DNA of 64,000 bases from Magnetospirillum sp. (GTDB lineage: Bacteria > Pseudomonadota > Alphaproteobacteria > Rhodospirillales > Magnetospirillaceae). Location: contig JANQAI010000011.1 of the NCBI GenBank assembly GCA_024707145.1, positions 310,001-374,000 of the forward strand. Reading direction: 5' to 3'. A model generated the notes under the pieces. The model saw nothing but the letters and a program-made list of their open reading frames with translations, did not search any database and was not told the origin of the DNA. Shown one piece after another: positions 7,040-23,281 of this stretch (position 1 is the stretch's first letter; every line of letters starts with the position of its first letter). Position numbers and translations under genes: made by a program.

Positions 7040-9058
7040 TGTCCGGCGCTCCCGATCCCGCCGAGACATTCCGCCAGGAAGCGCATGAGCTGCTGGTGCA
7101 GCTTGAGGACGTTCTGCTGGACCTCGATGCCCGGCCGGACGACCACGAGCTCATCGATACGGCGTTCCGCGCCCTGCATACGCTCAAGGGGTCGGGCGCC
7201 ATGTTCGGCTTTGACGACTTGGCGCAATTCGCCCACGTGGTGGAAAACACCTTCGACCGCTTGCGCAAAAGTCAGGAACAGCCCAGCCGGGAATTGATCG
7301 CCACCACCCTGGCGGCGAAGGATTTCATGCGGCAGCTGATCCAGGCGCCGGCCGACGCCGAGGCCGCCATCGGCGAGAGCCTGCTTGAGGACCTGCGCCG
7401 TTTGGGCGGCGTTGTCGCCGCCTCCGGAGCGTCGGCGGGGCTCACCGAACCGGCTCCCGCCGCCGCCGAGGCCTTGGCGACCTACGACATCGTCTTCGCC
7501 CTGCCCGCCGATGTCCTGCTGCGCGGCACCAATCCCCTGTTGCTGCTGGACGAGTTGCGCGAGTTGGGCGAATGCCGGGTCAGCGTTGATGCCTCGCGGC
7601 TGCCGGCGATCGAAGAGCTTGATCCCGAGCGCTGCCATCTGGTCTGGCGGGTGGAGTTGACGACCGCACAGCCACGCTCGGCCATCGACGACGTGTTCAT
7701 GTTCGTGCTCGACGACATGGAGCTGTCGGTGCAGGTGGTCGGCGCCGCCCCCATCGGCCAGCCGCAGGTCCACGCGGCGGCGGAGGCGGAGGAGGAGGTC
7801 CCCCCGGTTGCCTCTTCTTCCTCGCCCATCCCCGTTTCCGGGGCCGGTCCGGCCGCCGGCGGAGCACGTCCGGCGGCGGGCGCGGCGTCCAGCAGCATCC
7901 GGGTGCCGGCCGAGCGGATCGACAACCTGATGGACCGGGTCGGCGAGCCTGGTGATCGCCCAGTCGCGCCTGCGCCAGCTGACCCAGGGCAGCCCCGACC
8001 CCACCCTGCGGTCGGTCAGCGAGGACATCGAGCGTCTGTCGTCCGAATTGCGTGCCGCCACCATGGGTATCCGCATGGTCCCCATCGGCCAGCTTTTCTC
8101 GCGTTTCCGGCGGGTGGTGCACGATCTGTCGCGCGATCTGGGCAAGGACGTGCGGCTGGTCACCGCCGGCGAGGAGACGGAACTGGACAAGACCGTCATC
8201 GAGAGCCTCAACGATCCCCTTGTCCACCTGATCCGCAACGCCATCGACCACGGCCTGGAGCCGGCGGACGAGCGCATGGCGGCCGGCAAGGCGCGGACCG
8301 GCACCCTGTCGCTGGAAGCGCGCCACGCCGGCGCCCAGGTGTTGATCGTGATCCGCGACGACGGCCGCGGCATGAACCGCGAGCGTATCCGCGCCAAGGC
8401 GGTGGAAGCGGGGTTTCTGGCCGAAGGCGCCGACATTCCCGATTCCGAGTTGTTCTCGCTGATTTTCCGGCCCGGCTTCTCCACCGCCGCCGCAATCACC
8501 AGCGTGTCGGGGCGCGGCGTCGGCATGGACGTGGTCAAGCGCACCATCGACGGGCTGCATGGTTTCATCGACGTCGCCAGCACACCGGGGCAGGGCTCGC
8601 AAATCACCCTGCGCCTGCCGTTGACGCTGGCCATCATCGACGGCCTACTGGTGCGGGTCGGGCGCGGCCGCTACGTCATCCCGCTGTCGACGGTCGAGGA
8701 ATGCGTGGAACTGTCCGAGGCCGACAACCTGCGTTCGACCGGCCGCAGCTTCCTCAATATCCGCGACGACCTGGTGCCGTTCCTGCGCCTGCGCGACCTG
8801 TTCCAGGTCACCGCGCCGGCCGACCCCTATCCCAAGGTGGTGATCGTCGCCGCCGGCGACCGCCGGGTAGGGCTGGTGGTGGACCAGATCATCGGCGACC
8901 ACCAGACGGTGATCAAGTCGCTGTCCAAGCTGCACGCCGATGTCACCACCTTCTCGGGCGCCACCATCCTGGGCGACGGCGCCGTGGCGCTGATCCTGGA
9001 CGTCGTCAACCTCATCGCCGCCGGCCGCCGGCAGGAAATCCGGCAGATCGCATCGTGA
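7039..9058 (+). CDS. cheA: Chemotaxis histidine kinase CheA (single frameshift)
   Basis: About 672 residues once one extra base is removed. The N-terminal Hpt domain has His47 in ALHTLKGSGAMFGF. A second helical/beta region (about 140-245) is followed by an Ala/Pro/Ser-rich linker, then dimerisation (RVPAERIDNLMDRVGE), HATPase (HLIRNAIDHGLEP, DDGRGMN, GRGVGMDVVKR) and CheW-like regulatory domains (RYVIPLSTVEEC to the end). The frame breaks at GAGCCTG (7945-7951). Reading GAGCTG gives VGELVIAQSRLRQL, the standard family sequence, so the break is probably an error. It phosphorylates CheY and CheB on signals from the MCP array. Confidence 0.9.
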
Positions 9059-9071
9059 AAGGGAACCGGCC

Positions 9072-9536
9072 ATGAGTCAGAAGGAGGTGGCACACGAGGT
9101 CCTGACCTTGGAAATGCAGGGTGAGATCTTCGCCATCGACGCCAATCGCGTGCGCGAAATCCTCGATCTGGTGCCGGTCACCGAGGTGCCCAACAGCCAG
9201 CCCTTCGTCAACGGTCTGGTCAACGTGCGCGGCAAGGTGGTGCCGTTGGCGGATCTGCGCCTGAGGTTCGGCATGGCGACGCCGCCGCCCACCATCGATA
9301 CCCGCATCGTGGTCATCGACGCCGAGGTGAGCGGCGAGGCCACGGCGGTGGGCATCCTGGCCGACCGTGTCTACGAGGTGACCGAGATCATGCCGGCCGC
9401 CATCGAGGAAACGCCCCGCATCGGCCTCAAGTGGCACCAGGAATACATCGCCGGCATCGGCAAGCGCGGCAGCGACTTCATCATCATTCTCGACATGGAA
9501 CAGGTCCTGGCGGGCGCGCCAGCAGCCACCCATTAG
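9072..9536 (+). CDS. cheW: Chemotaxis coupling protein CheW (first copy)
   Basis: A 154-residue single CheW domain ([58 protein letters not shown]). It links CheA to receptor tips. It lies 13 bases after cheA with AAGGGA upstream. A second cheW lies at 11692, flanking the MCP gene; the two share the RVREILDL / VVREILDL core but differ elsewhere, which suggests distinct positions in the array. Confidence 0.93.
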   Translation: MSQKEVAHEVLTLEMQGEIFAIDANRVREILDLVPVTEVPNSQPFVNGLVNVRGKVVPLADLRLRFGMATPPPTIDTRIVVIDAEVSGEATAVGILADRVYEVTEIMPAAIEETPRIGLKWHQEYIAGIGKRGSDFIIILDMEQVLAGAPAATH

Positions 9537-9570
9537 ACGTCGCGACCCCATGGCCAAAGGGAGGGAAGAA

Positions 9571-11655
9571 ATGCGGACGACGATCAAACTGAAACTGGGA
9601 GTCACCTTCGCCGTCATCGTCCTGCTGATGGTGGCGTCCGCCGTGGTCGCCATTCAGGCGTCTTCGGCCATCCGCGACCGGCTGGGCATCATCGTCGACG
9701 TCTCCGCCGAGAAGGTGCGCCTGGCCATGGACATGCGCGACAGCCTCGGCGCCATCGGGCGCGCCCAGGCCAATATGATCATCGAGGAAACCGTCGAGGG
9801 GATGCAGCGCGAAAGCGTCAACATCGACAGCCAGTTCAAGGACATCCGCCAGTCCGAGGCGAAGCTGCGGCAGCTCTCCATGTCCGAGGAAAAGGTGAAG
9901 CTGGACGAGTTCATCCGCCTCCTGGACAGCTATACCGTGGGCGTGGGCAAGGTCCGCGATATCGCCCTGCGCAATTCGACGATCCGGGGACGGGAATTGA
10001 TCGAGCGTGAGGGCAACGCCGCCTTCGAGGCCGCCAAGGAACCGTTGCGCGCCTTGGCCGCGCTCGCCGACGCGCCGCAATTGGCCCTGGCCGCCGCGCA
10101 CATGCTGGTGGTCGTGGGCGATCTGCAACGCGTCGAACGCCAATTGCTGCTGGAAACCAATGACGCCGAAGTGATCCGGCTCGACCGCGCGGGACAGGCC
10201 GTGGCCCAGGACCTGACCGGGCTGCGGGGGCAGATCGGGCGGCTCGCGCTGAGCGACGACGCGCGCCGGCGGCTGGAGACCTTTGACGAGCGGCTGGCCC
10301 GCGTCCTCAAGGTGGATGAGCAGGTGCGTGCCTTGGGCAAGGACAACAGCAGCACCCGCGCCTACACCCTGTTGCGGAACGAGGTCCGCCCGCTGCGCTT
10401 GCAGGCTGAAAAGCTGATGGAAGAGATCGTCCTCCTGGCCCAGCAGAGCATGGCGGCCGACAAAGGCATGAGCGACCGCGCCTATGAGAGCGGCCGGAGC
10501 GTGCTGATCGGCGTGCTGCTGGCCTCCCTCACCATCGCCCTGGTGTCCGGGGTGTGGATCAGCATGACCATCAACCGCGGCCTGAGCCGGGCGGGGAACT
10601 TGGCCCAGGCCGTGGCCAACGGCGACTTGACCGAAACCGCCGAGATCACCGGCCGCGACGAGATCGCCGATCTGCTGTCCCATCTCAACGAAATGGTGGG
10701 GCGCCTGCGGGTGGTGGTCGCCGATGTCTCCAACGCCGCCGGTAACGTCTCGGCCGGCAGCGAGGAGCTGTCTTCCAGCGCCGAGGAACTGTCGCAAGGA
10801 TCGACCGAACAGGCCTCGGCGACCGAGGAGGCATCCTCGGCCATGGAGGAGATGGCGGCCAACATCAAGCAGAACGCCGACAATGCTGGCCAGACCGAGA
10901 AGATCGCCCGCCAGTCGGCAGCCGACGCGCAAACCAGCGGCCTGGCGGTGGAAAAAGCGGTGCTGGCCATGCAGACCATCGCCGAGAAGATCGTCATCGT
11001 CCAGGAGATCGCGCGGCAGACCGACCTGCTGGCGCTGAATGCCGCCGTCGAGGCGGCGCGGGCCGGCGAGCACGGCAAGGGCTTCGCCGTGGTGGCCTCG
11101 GAGGTGCGCAAGCTGGCCGAGCGCAGCCAGGCCGCCGCCACCGAGATCAGCGCGCTGTCGTCGGACACCGTCCGAAGCGCCCAGGAAGCCGGGCAGATGC
11201 TGGCCAAGCTGGTGCCCGATATCAAGAAGACCGCCGACCTGATCGAGGAAATCTCGGCGGCCTGCCGCGAACAGGACATCGGCGCCGAACAGATCAACCA
11301 GGCCATCCAGCAATTGGACACGGTGACCCAGCAGAACGCCGGTGCATCGGAGCAGATGGCCGCCACCTCCGAGGAACTGGCCGCCCAGTCCGAGCAGATG
11401 CTCAAAAGCGTCGCCTTTTTCCGCATCGGCGACGAAACCTCGCCGGTAATCGCGGCGCCGCAACGGCCGCGCCCCGCCATCGCCCATCCCGGGCCGGCCA
11501 GACCGAAGCCGGCCAAGGGCGTCAAGGCGTCGCCCCCGATTGTCGCCAGGGCGGCCAAGGGACGTTCCGCCGATTCGGGCCGCAACATGGGCGTCCATCT
11601 CGACCTAGTCAGCGGCTCACCGGAACGAAGCGACGCCGAGTTCGAGCGCTTCTGA
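9571..11655 (+). CDS. Methyl-accepting chemotaxis protein with long periplasmic helical domain
   Basis: A 694-residue transmembrane chemoreceptor. The start at 9571 is preferred over 9550 because GGGAGGGAAGAA precedes it. TM1 is at about residues 10-33 ([18 protein letters not shown]). A long helical sensor of about 270 residues follows, of 4HB_MCP or tandem helical-bundle type. TM2 ([19 protein letters not shown]) precedes a HAMP domain with [18 protein letters not shown] and then a signalling hairpin whose tip is intact ([35 protein letters not shown]). A basic Pro/Ala tail closes the protein; no CheR-binding pentapeptide is visible. Ligand unknown. Confidence 0.93.
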   Translation: MRTTIKLKLGVTFAVIVLLMVASAVVAIQASSAIRDRLGIIVDVSAEKVRLAMDMRDSLGAIGRAQANMIIEETVEGMQRESVNIDSQFKDIRQSEAKLRQLSMSEEKVKLDEFIRLLDSYTVGVGKVRDIALRNSTIRGRELIEREGNAAFEAAKEPLRALAALADAPQLALAAAHMLVVVGDLQRVERQLLLETNDAEVIRLDRAGQAVAQDLTGLRGQIGRLALSDDARRRLETFDERLARVLKVDEQVRALGKDNSSTRAYTLLRNEVRPLRLQAEKLMEEIVLLAQQSMAADKGMSDRAYESGRSVLIGVLLASLTIALVSGVWISMTINRGLSRAGNLAQAVANGDLTETAEITGRDEIADLLSHLNEMVGRLRVVVADVSNAAGNVSAGSEELSSSAEELSQGSTEQASATEEASSAMEEMAANIKQNADNAGQTEKIARQSAADAQTSGLAVEKAVLAMQTIAEKIVIVQEIARQTDLLALNAAVEAARAGEHGKGFAVVASEVRKLAERSQAAATEISALSSDTVRSAQEAGQMLAKLVPDIKKTADLIEEISAACREQDIGAEQINQAIQQLDTVTQQNAGASEQMAATSEELAAQSEQMLKSVAFFRIGDETSPVIAAPQRPRPAIAHPGPARPKPAKGVKASPPIVARAAKGRSADSGRNMGVHLDLVSGSPERSDAEFERF

Positions 11656-11691
11656 CGTTCGCCAGGCACTGGGTCGAGCAGGGAGGCAGCC

Positions 11692-12179
11692 ATGCCGGTC
11701 ATCGCCGCCATCGCTCCGGCGGAAAAATTCGTGACTCTCGGGGTCGGCCGCGAGGTGTTCGCCGTCGGCGTCGATGTGGTGCGGGAAATCCTGGACCTGC
11801 AGCCCATGGCGGCCCTGCCCAACGCGCCGCCGTTCCTGATGGGCATCATCGACGTGCGCGGCGAGGCGGTGCCGGTCATCAGCCTGCGCCTCAAGCTGGG
11901 ACTGCCGGCGGAAGCCTCCACCGACCAGACCCGCATCGTCGTCACCGAAATTCCCGTGGGCGACCGCGTTCTGGTGCTGGGACTGGTGGCCGACCGGGTG
12001 TTCGAGGTCACGGAACTGGACGAAAGCGCCGTCGAGGCCCCGCCGGAAATCGGCATCCGCTGGCGCTCCGACTACATCCGCGCCGTCGCCCGGCGCTCCG
12101 GCGTCTTCGTCATCGTGTTCGACCTGGCTCGGCTGTTTGCCGGCGAGGACGCCGCCTTGCTGTCCTCGGAGACCGAGCC

Positions 12180-12183
<4 letters not shown>
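11692..12183 (+). CDS. cheW: Chemotaxis coupling protein CheW (second copy)
   Basis: A 163-residue CheW domain (FVTLGVGREVFAVGVDVVREILDLQPMAALPNAPPFLMGIIDVRGEAVPVISLRLKLGL). AGGGAGGCAGCC precedes the ATG. Its stop overlaps the cheR start (ATGA), so the two are coupled. Both CheW copies of the cluster are intact. Confidence 0.92.
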
Positions 12184-15914
<3,731 letters not shown>

Positions 15915-15918
<4 letters not shown>

Positions 15919-17214
15919 GGGCTATCGTGGACGCGCATTTTCACCAGCAGGTTCACTTCATGCAGGCGTTGGAAGCGACGATCGCTTCGGTGCGGACCGG
16001 CGGGCCAAATGCCGCCGTGCTGCTGCTGGGCCTCGGGCGCCTGGACTTCATCGACCGCAACCTGGGATTTGCCGGTGGCGACGCGATGCTCGACAACATG
16101 CGCGACCTGATCACGGGTCTGGAACCCGGGTGCCGGGTCTTCCGGCTCCGCGACGCCCGCTACGGCCTCATCGTCGATTGCGACGGGTCCGAGGCCGCCA
16201 TGGAGCCTGGCCCATCGCCTGGTGGCGCTGTGCTCGTCGCCCCATTCCGTCGACGGATTCGAGGTGTTCAGCCCGCCCTTCATCGGCGTCGTCATGGTCG
16301 AACCCGAGTGTGACGGAACCCAGCTGCTGAAGAACGCACTGTTCGCCATGGACGACGCGCGGCGGGCGCATCTCGGCTGCGCCCGGATGTTCGAGCCGGA
16401 ACGCCAGTTGCAGGCCGATCATCGCTTCCACTTGGAGAACGACATGCGGGCGGCCTTCGAAACCGACCAGTTCCACGTGGTTTACCAGCCCTTGATGGAC
16501 CTGACCTCCGCCGGCGGCCTCCCCTTGTTGGGGTTCGAGGCCCTTTTGCGCTGGAACCATCCTCATTTCGGGGCGGTTCCCCCCGACCAGTTCATCCCGG
16601 TTTCCGAGGAATGCGGCCTGATCAAGGGGCTCGGCCAGTACGTGCTGTGGACCGCCTGCCGCCAGCAGGTGGATTGGGCCAAAGCCACCGGCCGTCAGGT
16701 GACCATGAGCGTCAACCTGTCGCCCGTCCAGTTGATGGCGGCGGGGATCGAGGAGGCCATTGCCGAGGCGATTGGCGAGACCGGCATCGACCCCCGCTAC
16801 CTCAAGCTGGAGGTGACCGAAACCGCCCTGGCCACCGAACCGGCGCTGTTGGTGGAAAAATTGAAACGCCTGCGCGAGATCGGCGTCTCCGTGGGAGTCG
16901 ACGATTTCGGCTCGGGCTACTCCTCGTTGGGGCAGTTGGACCTGTTCGGCCTCGATTTCATGAAGATCGACAAGAGCTTGATCCAACGCCTGGGGCCCTG
17001 CGGACGCCAGACCGAACTGGTGCGCCTGACCATCGCCCTGGCGCGGCACCTGGGCATGTTCGTCGTAGCGGAAGGAATAGAGGACCGGGAACACCTGGAC
17101 ACCCTGACCACCTTGGGCGTGAACGTGGGCCAGGGCTATCTGTTCGACCGCCCGCAACCGCCGGCGCAGGCGATCCGCTGGCTTCTGGATGAAGGCTGGC
17201 AGGCCGGCGATTGA
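15915..17214 (+). CDS. GGDEF-EAL protein: degenerate GGDEF, intact c-di-GMP phosphodiesterase (single frameshift)
   Basis: About 433 residues from a GTG that overlaps the previous stop; another GTG at 15927 with GAGGG before it is equally possible. The N-terminal domain looks like a GGDEF fold (LLLGLGRLDFIDRNLGFAGGDAMLDNMRDLI) but lacks a GGDEF motif. The EAL domain (about residues 180-430) keeps GFEALLRW, VNLSP, LEVTET, DDFGSGYSSL, MKIDKSL, EGIED and GQGYLFDRP, so all metal and catalytic residues of an active phosphodiesterase are present. The frame breaks at GAGCCTG (16203-16209); GAGCTG restores AAMELAHRLVALC. As the last gene of the che operon it would turn a chemosensory signal into lower c-di-GMP. 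Confidence 0.85.
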
Positions 17215-17464
17215 TGCACCGTGCGCGCCATGCCGATGGAGGTGTCATCCGAAAGGTGTAGTGATAGCAGTTGGCTGGTCTGGGCGAGAGCCTGCGGGGG
17301 CCGTCCTGAAACAGCTAAATCCGGCCTCATGGAAACAATGACGTGCCGGCGGATCGTGGATGGCCTGTAAGCAGAATCATCCTTGAGCGGCATCATCAGG
17401 ACTCTATCGCGTCAGGCCTCCTGTGGCATAAGGGGCGGCTCACGTCACGGGAAGCCAGCCGCAC

Positions 17465-19087
<1,623 letters not shown>

Positions 19088-19200
19088 TCTGGCGCCGGAC
19101 AAGCCGATCCGTGGCCGGCCTCTGAGCGCCCTTCTTGACCGGTGCGTTCTCGGGCTGGCCTCGAAGCGGGCGGGGCGGTACCTCCATGCCCGTCTGCTCC

Positions 19201-20214
19201 CTACGCCACCGCCTTGCCGAAGGGCAGGCGCCGGAACTCCGCCATCAGTTGGTGCCAGTTCCAGGCGGTGGCGACGATGCCGTCCAGGTCGGTGTGTTTG
19301 GGCTGCCAGCCCAGCACCTCGCGGGCCCGCTTGGGCTCGGCCACCAGCACCGCGGGGTCGCCCTCGCGGCGGGGCGCCAGCTGCACCGGCACGGTTTGTC
19401 CGGTGACCCGCTCGGCCGCCTCGATCACCGCACGCACCGAGTGGCCGGTGCCGGTGCCCAGGTTGAAGGCCTGCGACTCGCCGCCGCGCTCCAGGTGGCG
19501 CAGGGCCAGCACATGGGCGTCGGCCAAGTCGTCCACGTGGATGTAGTCGCGCACGGCGGTGCCGTCGGCGGTGGGATAGTCGGTGCCAAAGATGCCGATA
19601 TGGCTGCGCTCGCCCAAGGCGGTTTGCAGGACCAGCGGAATCAGGTGGGTTTCGGGGTCGTGCTCCTCGCCGATGCGGCCTTCGGGGTCGGCGCCCGAGG
19701 CGTTGAAATAGCGCAAGGCGGTCCAGCCCAGGCCATAGGCGCGGCCGTACCAGTGCAGCATGCGTTCCACCATCAGCTTGGACTCGCCGTAGGGATTGAC
19801 CGGGTGCTGGCGATGCGTTTCGTCTAGCGGCATGTATTCGGGATCGCCGTAGGTGGCGCAGGTGGACGAGAACACCATGCGCTTGACCCCGGCCTCCACC
19901 AGCGAATCCATTAGTCCCAGCGTGTTGACCACGTTGTTGCGGAAGTACTTGCGCGGGTCGGTCACCGACTCGCCCACATAGGTGAAGGCGGCGAAATGAA
20001 TGCAGGCGCCGATGTTGTGGTCGCGGATGGTCTTGCGGATCAGCGCGGTGTCGGCCAGGTCGCCCACCACCAGCGGACCCCACTGGACTGCCCAGCGGTG
20101 GCCGAACACCAGGCTGTCATAGGCCACCGGCGTGTAGCCGGCGGCGTCGAGGGCCTTGCAGGCGTGGCTGCCGATATACCCGGCGCCGCCGGTAACCAGA
20201 ACGCTCGGCTTCAT
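19201..20214 (-). CDS. galE: UDP-glucose 4-epimerase GalE
   Basis: A 337-residue extended short-chain dehydrogenase. The NAD site is VLVTGGAGYIGSHACKAL. The catalytic Ser is in FSSTCATYG and the Tyr/Lys pair is in NPYGESKLMVE; ALRYFNASGADPEGRIGE and RDYIHVDDLADAH are typical of GalE. It interconverts UDP-glucose and UDP-galactose, supplying sugar for the adjacent glycosyltransferases. GGGGGACTGA precedes the ATG. It is the last gene of the minus-strand glycan block, 12 bases after the coiled-coil gene. Confidence 0.95.
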   Translation of the reverse strand: MKPSVLVTGGAGYIGSHACKALDAAGYTPVAYDSLVFGHRWAVQWGPLVVGDLADTALIRKTIRDHNIGACIHFAAFTYVGESVTDPRKYFRNNVVNTLGLMDSLVEAGVKRMVFSSTCATYGDPEYMPLDETHRQHPVNPYGESKLMVERMLHWYGRAYGLGWTALRYFNASGADPEGRIGEEHDPETHLIPLVLQTALGERSHIGIFGTDYPTADGTAVRDYIHVDDLADAHVLALRHLERGGESQAFNLGTGTGHSVRAVIEAAERVTGQTVPVQLAPRREGDPAVLVAEPKRAREVLGWQPKHTDLDGIVATAWNWHQLMAEFRRLPFGKAVA

Positions 20215-20226
20215 TCAGTCCCCCTG

Positions 20227-20850
20227 TTACTTGGAAAAGAGGCGGTTGAGCATGCCGGCCTTTGCGGGTGGTGCGTCCATCCGCTCGGCCATGTCGCGCA
20301 GCAGGCCGTCGAAGCGCACCAGGAACACCTCGAAGCAATCCTGCTGCTTCTTGAGTTCCTGCTGCGCCGCGGCCAAATCGGCCATCAGCTTGAGCACCTC
20401 CCCGGCTTCGGTCGGAGGAGCCTTGTCGCGCTCGCTGAGGACGGCGCCCAGGCGACGCTGGCCGCGCCCCAGCATGTCGATCGCGCCCGCCACCCGACGC
20501 AGCAGGGCCAGGGTTTCCGTGCCCTGTTCCTCGGGCTCCTGCATCCTGAGGTCCAGCCGCTCGCCGGTGGAGGGCGAGATGGCCACCACGGTAGGCGAGG
20601 CGCCTTCCGGAACCTCCACCTCGAAGGCGTGCTGGCCGTCACCGATGCCGCTGGCCCGCAGGTCGGGGCGGAGCTGGTCGGCGGTGGTGCTCGCCACCAC
20701 CGCGCCGTCGATGCTCACGTCGATCCGCAGCCGCTCCTGTGGATGCAGCCGGTCCCACGCCCAGCCGAACAGGCGGCCGCCGTCCAGGGCGTCGATGAAG
20801 CCTTCCAGACGGGCGGCGGGTCCCTGAAGCTTTTCGATGGTTGCCGTCAT
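20227..20850 (-). CDS. GW-type beta-domain plus coiled-coil protein of the glycan locus
   Basis: A 207-residue protein of unknown function. Residues 14-85 form a small beta-sandwich-like domain (GFIDALDGGRLFGWAWD, LRIDVSIDGAVVAS, GDGQHAFEVEVPE). It is the kind of domain attached to alphaproteobacterial glycosyltransferases and is echoed in two transferases of this locus. Residues about 105-190 are predicted helical and coiled coil (LALLRRVAGAIDMLGRGQRRLGAVL, ADLAAAQQELKKQQDCFEVFLVRFDGLL). It starts one base after the preceding stop, so it is translationally coupled to the pyruvyl-transferase-family gene. It may be an adaptor or chain-length factor (inference). Confidence 0.6.
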   Translation of the reverse strand: MTATIEKLQGPAARLEGFIDALDGGRLFGWAWDRLHPQERLRIDVSIDGAVVASTTADQLRPDLRASGIGDGQHAFEVEVPEGASPTVVAISPSTGERLDLRMQEPEEQGTETLALLRRVAGAIDMLGRGQRRLGAVLSERDKAPPTEAGEVLKLMADLAAAQQELKKQQDCFEVFLVRFDGLLRDMAERMDAPPAKAGMLNRLFSK

Positions 20851-20851
20851 C

Positions 20852-22027
20852 TCAGGCCGCGCTGCGCAGGGAGCCGGCCTCGGTGGCGCGACCCATCTTG
20901 TGGTCGATGCCGTTCTCGTCGAGGAACAGCTTCATGTCGCGGTAGCGGGCGTGATAGGCGCGGTTGAAGCGCTCGAACAGCGACTGGTCCCAGTAATCCT
21001 CGAGGCGGAAATCCTTGCCCGAGAACACGTCGAAGGCGGGGATGCGGTAAGTGTCGACGAACTCGGCGGTGCGCGAGTCGTAAGTGAAGTAGACCGAGGG
21101 CACGCCGCTGGCCAGCGCCATCAGGTTACCGTGCAGGCGGTAGCCCAGCACCAGATCCTGGGCGCGCATCAACTGCTCGTATTCCGTCACCACGTCGGAA
21201 TAGAACAGCTTGTCGCGGTACAGCCGGATCATCGGGTCGTCGGGGCCGGTGAACCATTTCTCGTGGGCGAGTTGGGTCATGGCCTCTTCGCGCTGTTCGG
21301 CGGTGCCCCACAGGATCTTCTTTTCCTCGATCTCGCCCTGGGCGCTGACGATGACGTTGAAGCGCTTGGACAGCTCGACGATCGAGTCATGATGCAGGGT
21401 CAGGTAGCGCTCGATGTCGCTGGCGTAGGAACCCGACACTTCGCGCCGCAGGGTGAACACCACGTCGCGGACCTGATCCAGGTCGGGCAGGGTGACCCGC
21501 AATTCGGGATTGTTGTTGCGGTACAGGGTGGGGCAACCGACGACGCGGGCGTTCTTGATGCCCAGGTCCCACAGCACCTCGGCGGTGAACTCGCCGCGCA
21601 CGCCCAAGCTGACCGAGTGGTCGGCGATCAGGCGCAGCACCCGCTTGGTGGTGTCGGACAACTGCATCTTGCCGGTGGACGGGGCCTGGGCGCCGATGCC
21701 GAAGGCAAGCACAGGAATCTTCAGCTGTTCCAGCACCGGAATGGCGTTCTCCCATTCCATGGAGCCATGGATGTAGTTGGAACCGCGCAGGAAGCAGTAG
21801 TCGTATTCGGCGTTGTAGCGGTCGATGTCCTCGCGCCGCACCTCGCGGATCTTGAGCACGTCGAGGCGGTCGTAATTGAGCAGCTTCAGCGACGAGTCGA
21901 ACACAAAGGCGTCGCCGATGTTGTGATAGTGGTTCAGGTTGCCCTGGACATCCTTGTAATTGTACCAGCGGACGCAGTCGTGGTCGTAGACCTCTCCGGA
22001 GGGGATCATGACAAGAATGTTCGGCAT
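20852..22027 (-). CDS. Polysaccharide pyruvyl transferase family protein
   Basis: A 391-residue protein with the PF04230-type pattern. NYKDVQGNLNHYHNIGDAFVFDSSLKLL is near the N-terminus, YDYCFLRGSNYI follows, GIGAQAP in the middle, VSLGVRGEFTAEVL, and GYRLHGNLMALASGVPSVYFTYDSRTAEFVDTY near the C-terminus. The RLHG motif is the hallmark of this GT-B-like family. Family members add pyruvate ketals to surface polysaccharides or act as transferases of related substrates; the actual substrate here is unknown. GAGGA precedes the ATG. It heads the three-gene unit with the coiled-coil gene and galE. Confidence 0.8.
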   Translation of the reverse strand: MPNILVMIPSGEVYDHDCVRWYNYKDVQGNLNHYHNIGDAFVFDSSLKLLNYDRLDVLKIREVRREDIDRYNAEYDYCFLRGSNYIHGSMEWENAIPVLEQLKIPVLAFGIGAQAPSTGKMQLSDTTKRVLRLIADHSVSLGVRGEFTAEVLWDLGIKNARVVGCPTLYRNNNPELRVTLPDLDQVRDVVFTLRREVSGSYASDIERYLTLHHDSIVELSKRFNVIVSAQGEIEEKKILWGTAEQREEAMTQLAHEKWFTGPDDPMIRLYRDKLFYSDVVTEYEQLMRAQDLVLGYRLHGNLMALASGVPSVYFTYDSRTAEFVDTYRIPAFDVFSGKDFRLEDYWDQSLFERFNRAYHARYRDMKLFLDENGIDHKMGRATEAGSLRSAA

Positions 22028-22138
22028 GCGCTGGTATCCTCTTTAATGTCAGAACTAATCACAAAGTTGGCTTGGCGGGTCTGCCTCTGTGTGCGGTTAG
22101 GCTAGGCAAGAGTAGTTTCACGTTGGTAAAGGTGTCGC

Positions 22139-23269
22139 GTGGCAAACTTGTATCGCTTGAGTTTGTTGTTGTGTCTCTTCTGTGGCATCGGCAGCGCGTA
22201 TTCGGAGAGTCTGAACGTCTCCGGACCCGCGGAAACGGTGTTCGGCTACCGCAAACAGGCCTGTGACGAGCGGGACATCCCTGATGCGCCGGCCAGGGCC
22301 TTCCGCGACGCGGAAGGGCGGGTCCGCCTTTTCGCGCCGCATGACGTCAATCGCGCGTTGGTGGGCGAAAGCCTCGATGCGGTCGGGCCGGATTGCCGCA
22401 TCGCCTATCGCGGCGGCGAGCAGGACGATCCCGCCGCCTTCGACGACCGCGCCTGGCTGGCCGCCTTCGCCACGTCGGACGGGCGTACCGTCCAGGCACT
22501 GGTCCATAACGAGTTCCAGGGGCACCGGCGGCGCGCCCTGTGCCCGTCGGGCAAGTACATGGAATGCTGGACCAATTCGATCACGGCGGCGCGCTCCACC
22601 GATGGCGGCGCCACCTTCCAGCGCGTCCCCGGCGTGGTGGCGGCGCTGCCCTACCGGTATCGCGGCGACCTCGGCCGCCACTCGGGCTACTTCAATCCCA
22701 GCAACATCGTACGCAACGGCGCCTACTGGTACGTCATGGTGTTCGCGGTGGCGCGCGAGGCGCAGAAGGGCGGCGCCTGCCTGCTGCGCACCGAGCATCC
22801 CGAGGATCCGTCCTCCTGGCGAGCGTGGGACGGCAAGGACTTCTCCGTGCGGTTCGAAGATCCCTATCGCGAGGCGGATGCCCCCGGCCGCCACGTCTGC
22901 GCTCCCCTTGCCGGGTTGGGCGCGCCGGTCTCCAGCGTGGTGCGGCACCAGCCATCGGGCCTGTTCGTCGCCACCATGGCGGCGGTGCGCCCCGAGGGCA
23001 TGGGGGTGTTCCTGTCCACCTCGCCCGATCTGATCCACTGGTCGCCGCCCCGGCTGGCCCTGCCGCTGACCATCGCCGGCAAGCAGCAATGCGGGGAGAA
23101 GGAGGCGTGGAACTACCCGGTGCTGCTGGACCCGCGGAGCCCTTCGCGCACCTTCGAGACGGTGGGCGACACGGCGTGGCTCTACATGACCCGCTTCAAC
23201 CTGAAGGACTGCACCCTGGGCATGGACCGCGACCTAGTCAGGGTGCCGGTAAGGGTGGCGGTGCCGTGA
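22139..23269 (+). CDS. Secreted protein of unknown function, glycosidase-propeller-like
   Basis: A 376-residue protein starting at GTG, with a signal peptide (LYRLSLLLCLFCGIGSAYS|ES). Segments such as SITAARSTDGGATFQRVPG, YFNPSNIVRNGAYWYVMVFA, FLSTSPDLIHWSPPRLALP and GDTAWLYMTRFNL are like blades of five-bladed beta-propeller glycosidase-type proteins (GH43/GH32/sialidase-like, with an Asp-box-like SxDGGxTF). At least seven Cys suggest periplasmic disulfides. No catalytic triad can be assigned. It is the only plus-strand gene inside the glycan block and faces the glycosyltransferase at 24580, with a hairpin repeat between them. Confidence 0.6.
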   Translation: MANLYRLSLLLCLFCGIGSAYSESLNVSGPAETVFGYRKQACDERDIPDAPARAFRDAEGRVRLFAPHDVNRALVGESLDAVGPDCRIAYRGGEQDDPAAFDDRAWLAAFATSDGRTVQALVHNEFQGHRRRALCPSGKYMECWTNSITAARSTDGGATFQRVPGVVAALPYRYRGDLGRHSGYFNPSNIVRNGAYWYVMVFAVAREAQKGGACLLRTEHPEDPSSWRAWDGKDFSVRFEDPYREADAPGRHVCAPLAGLGAPVSSVVRHQPSGLFVATMAAVRPEGMGVFLSTSPDLIHWSPPRLALPLTIAGKQQCGEKEAWNYPVLLDPRSPSRTFETVGDTAWLYMTRFNLKDCTLGMDRDLVRVPVRVAVP

Positions 23270-23281
23270 CTCCCTCTTGTC

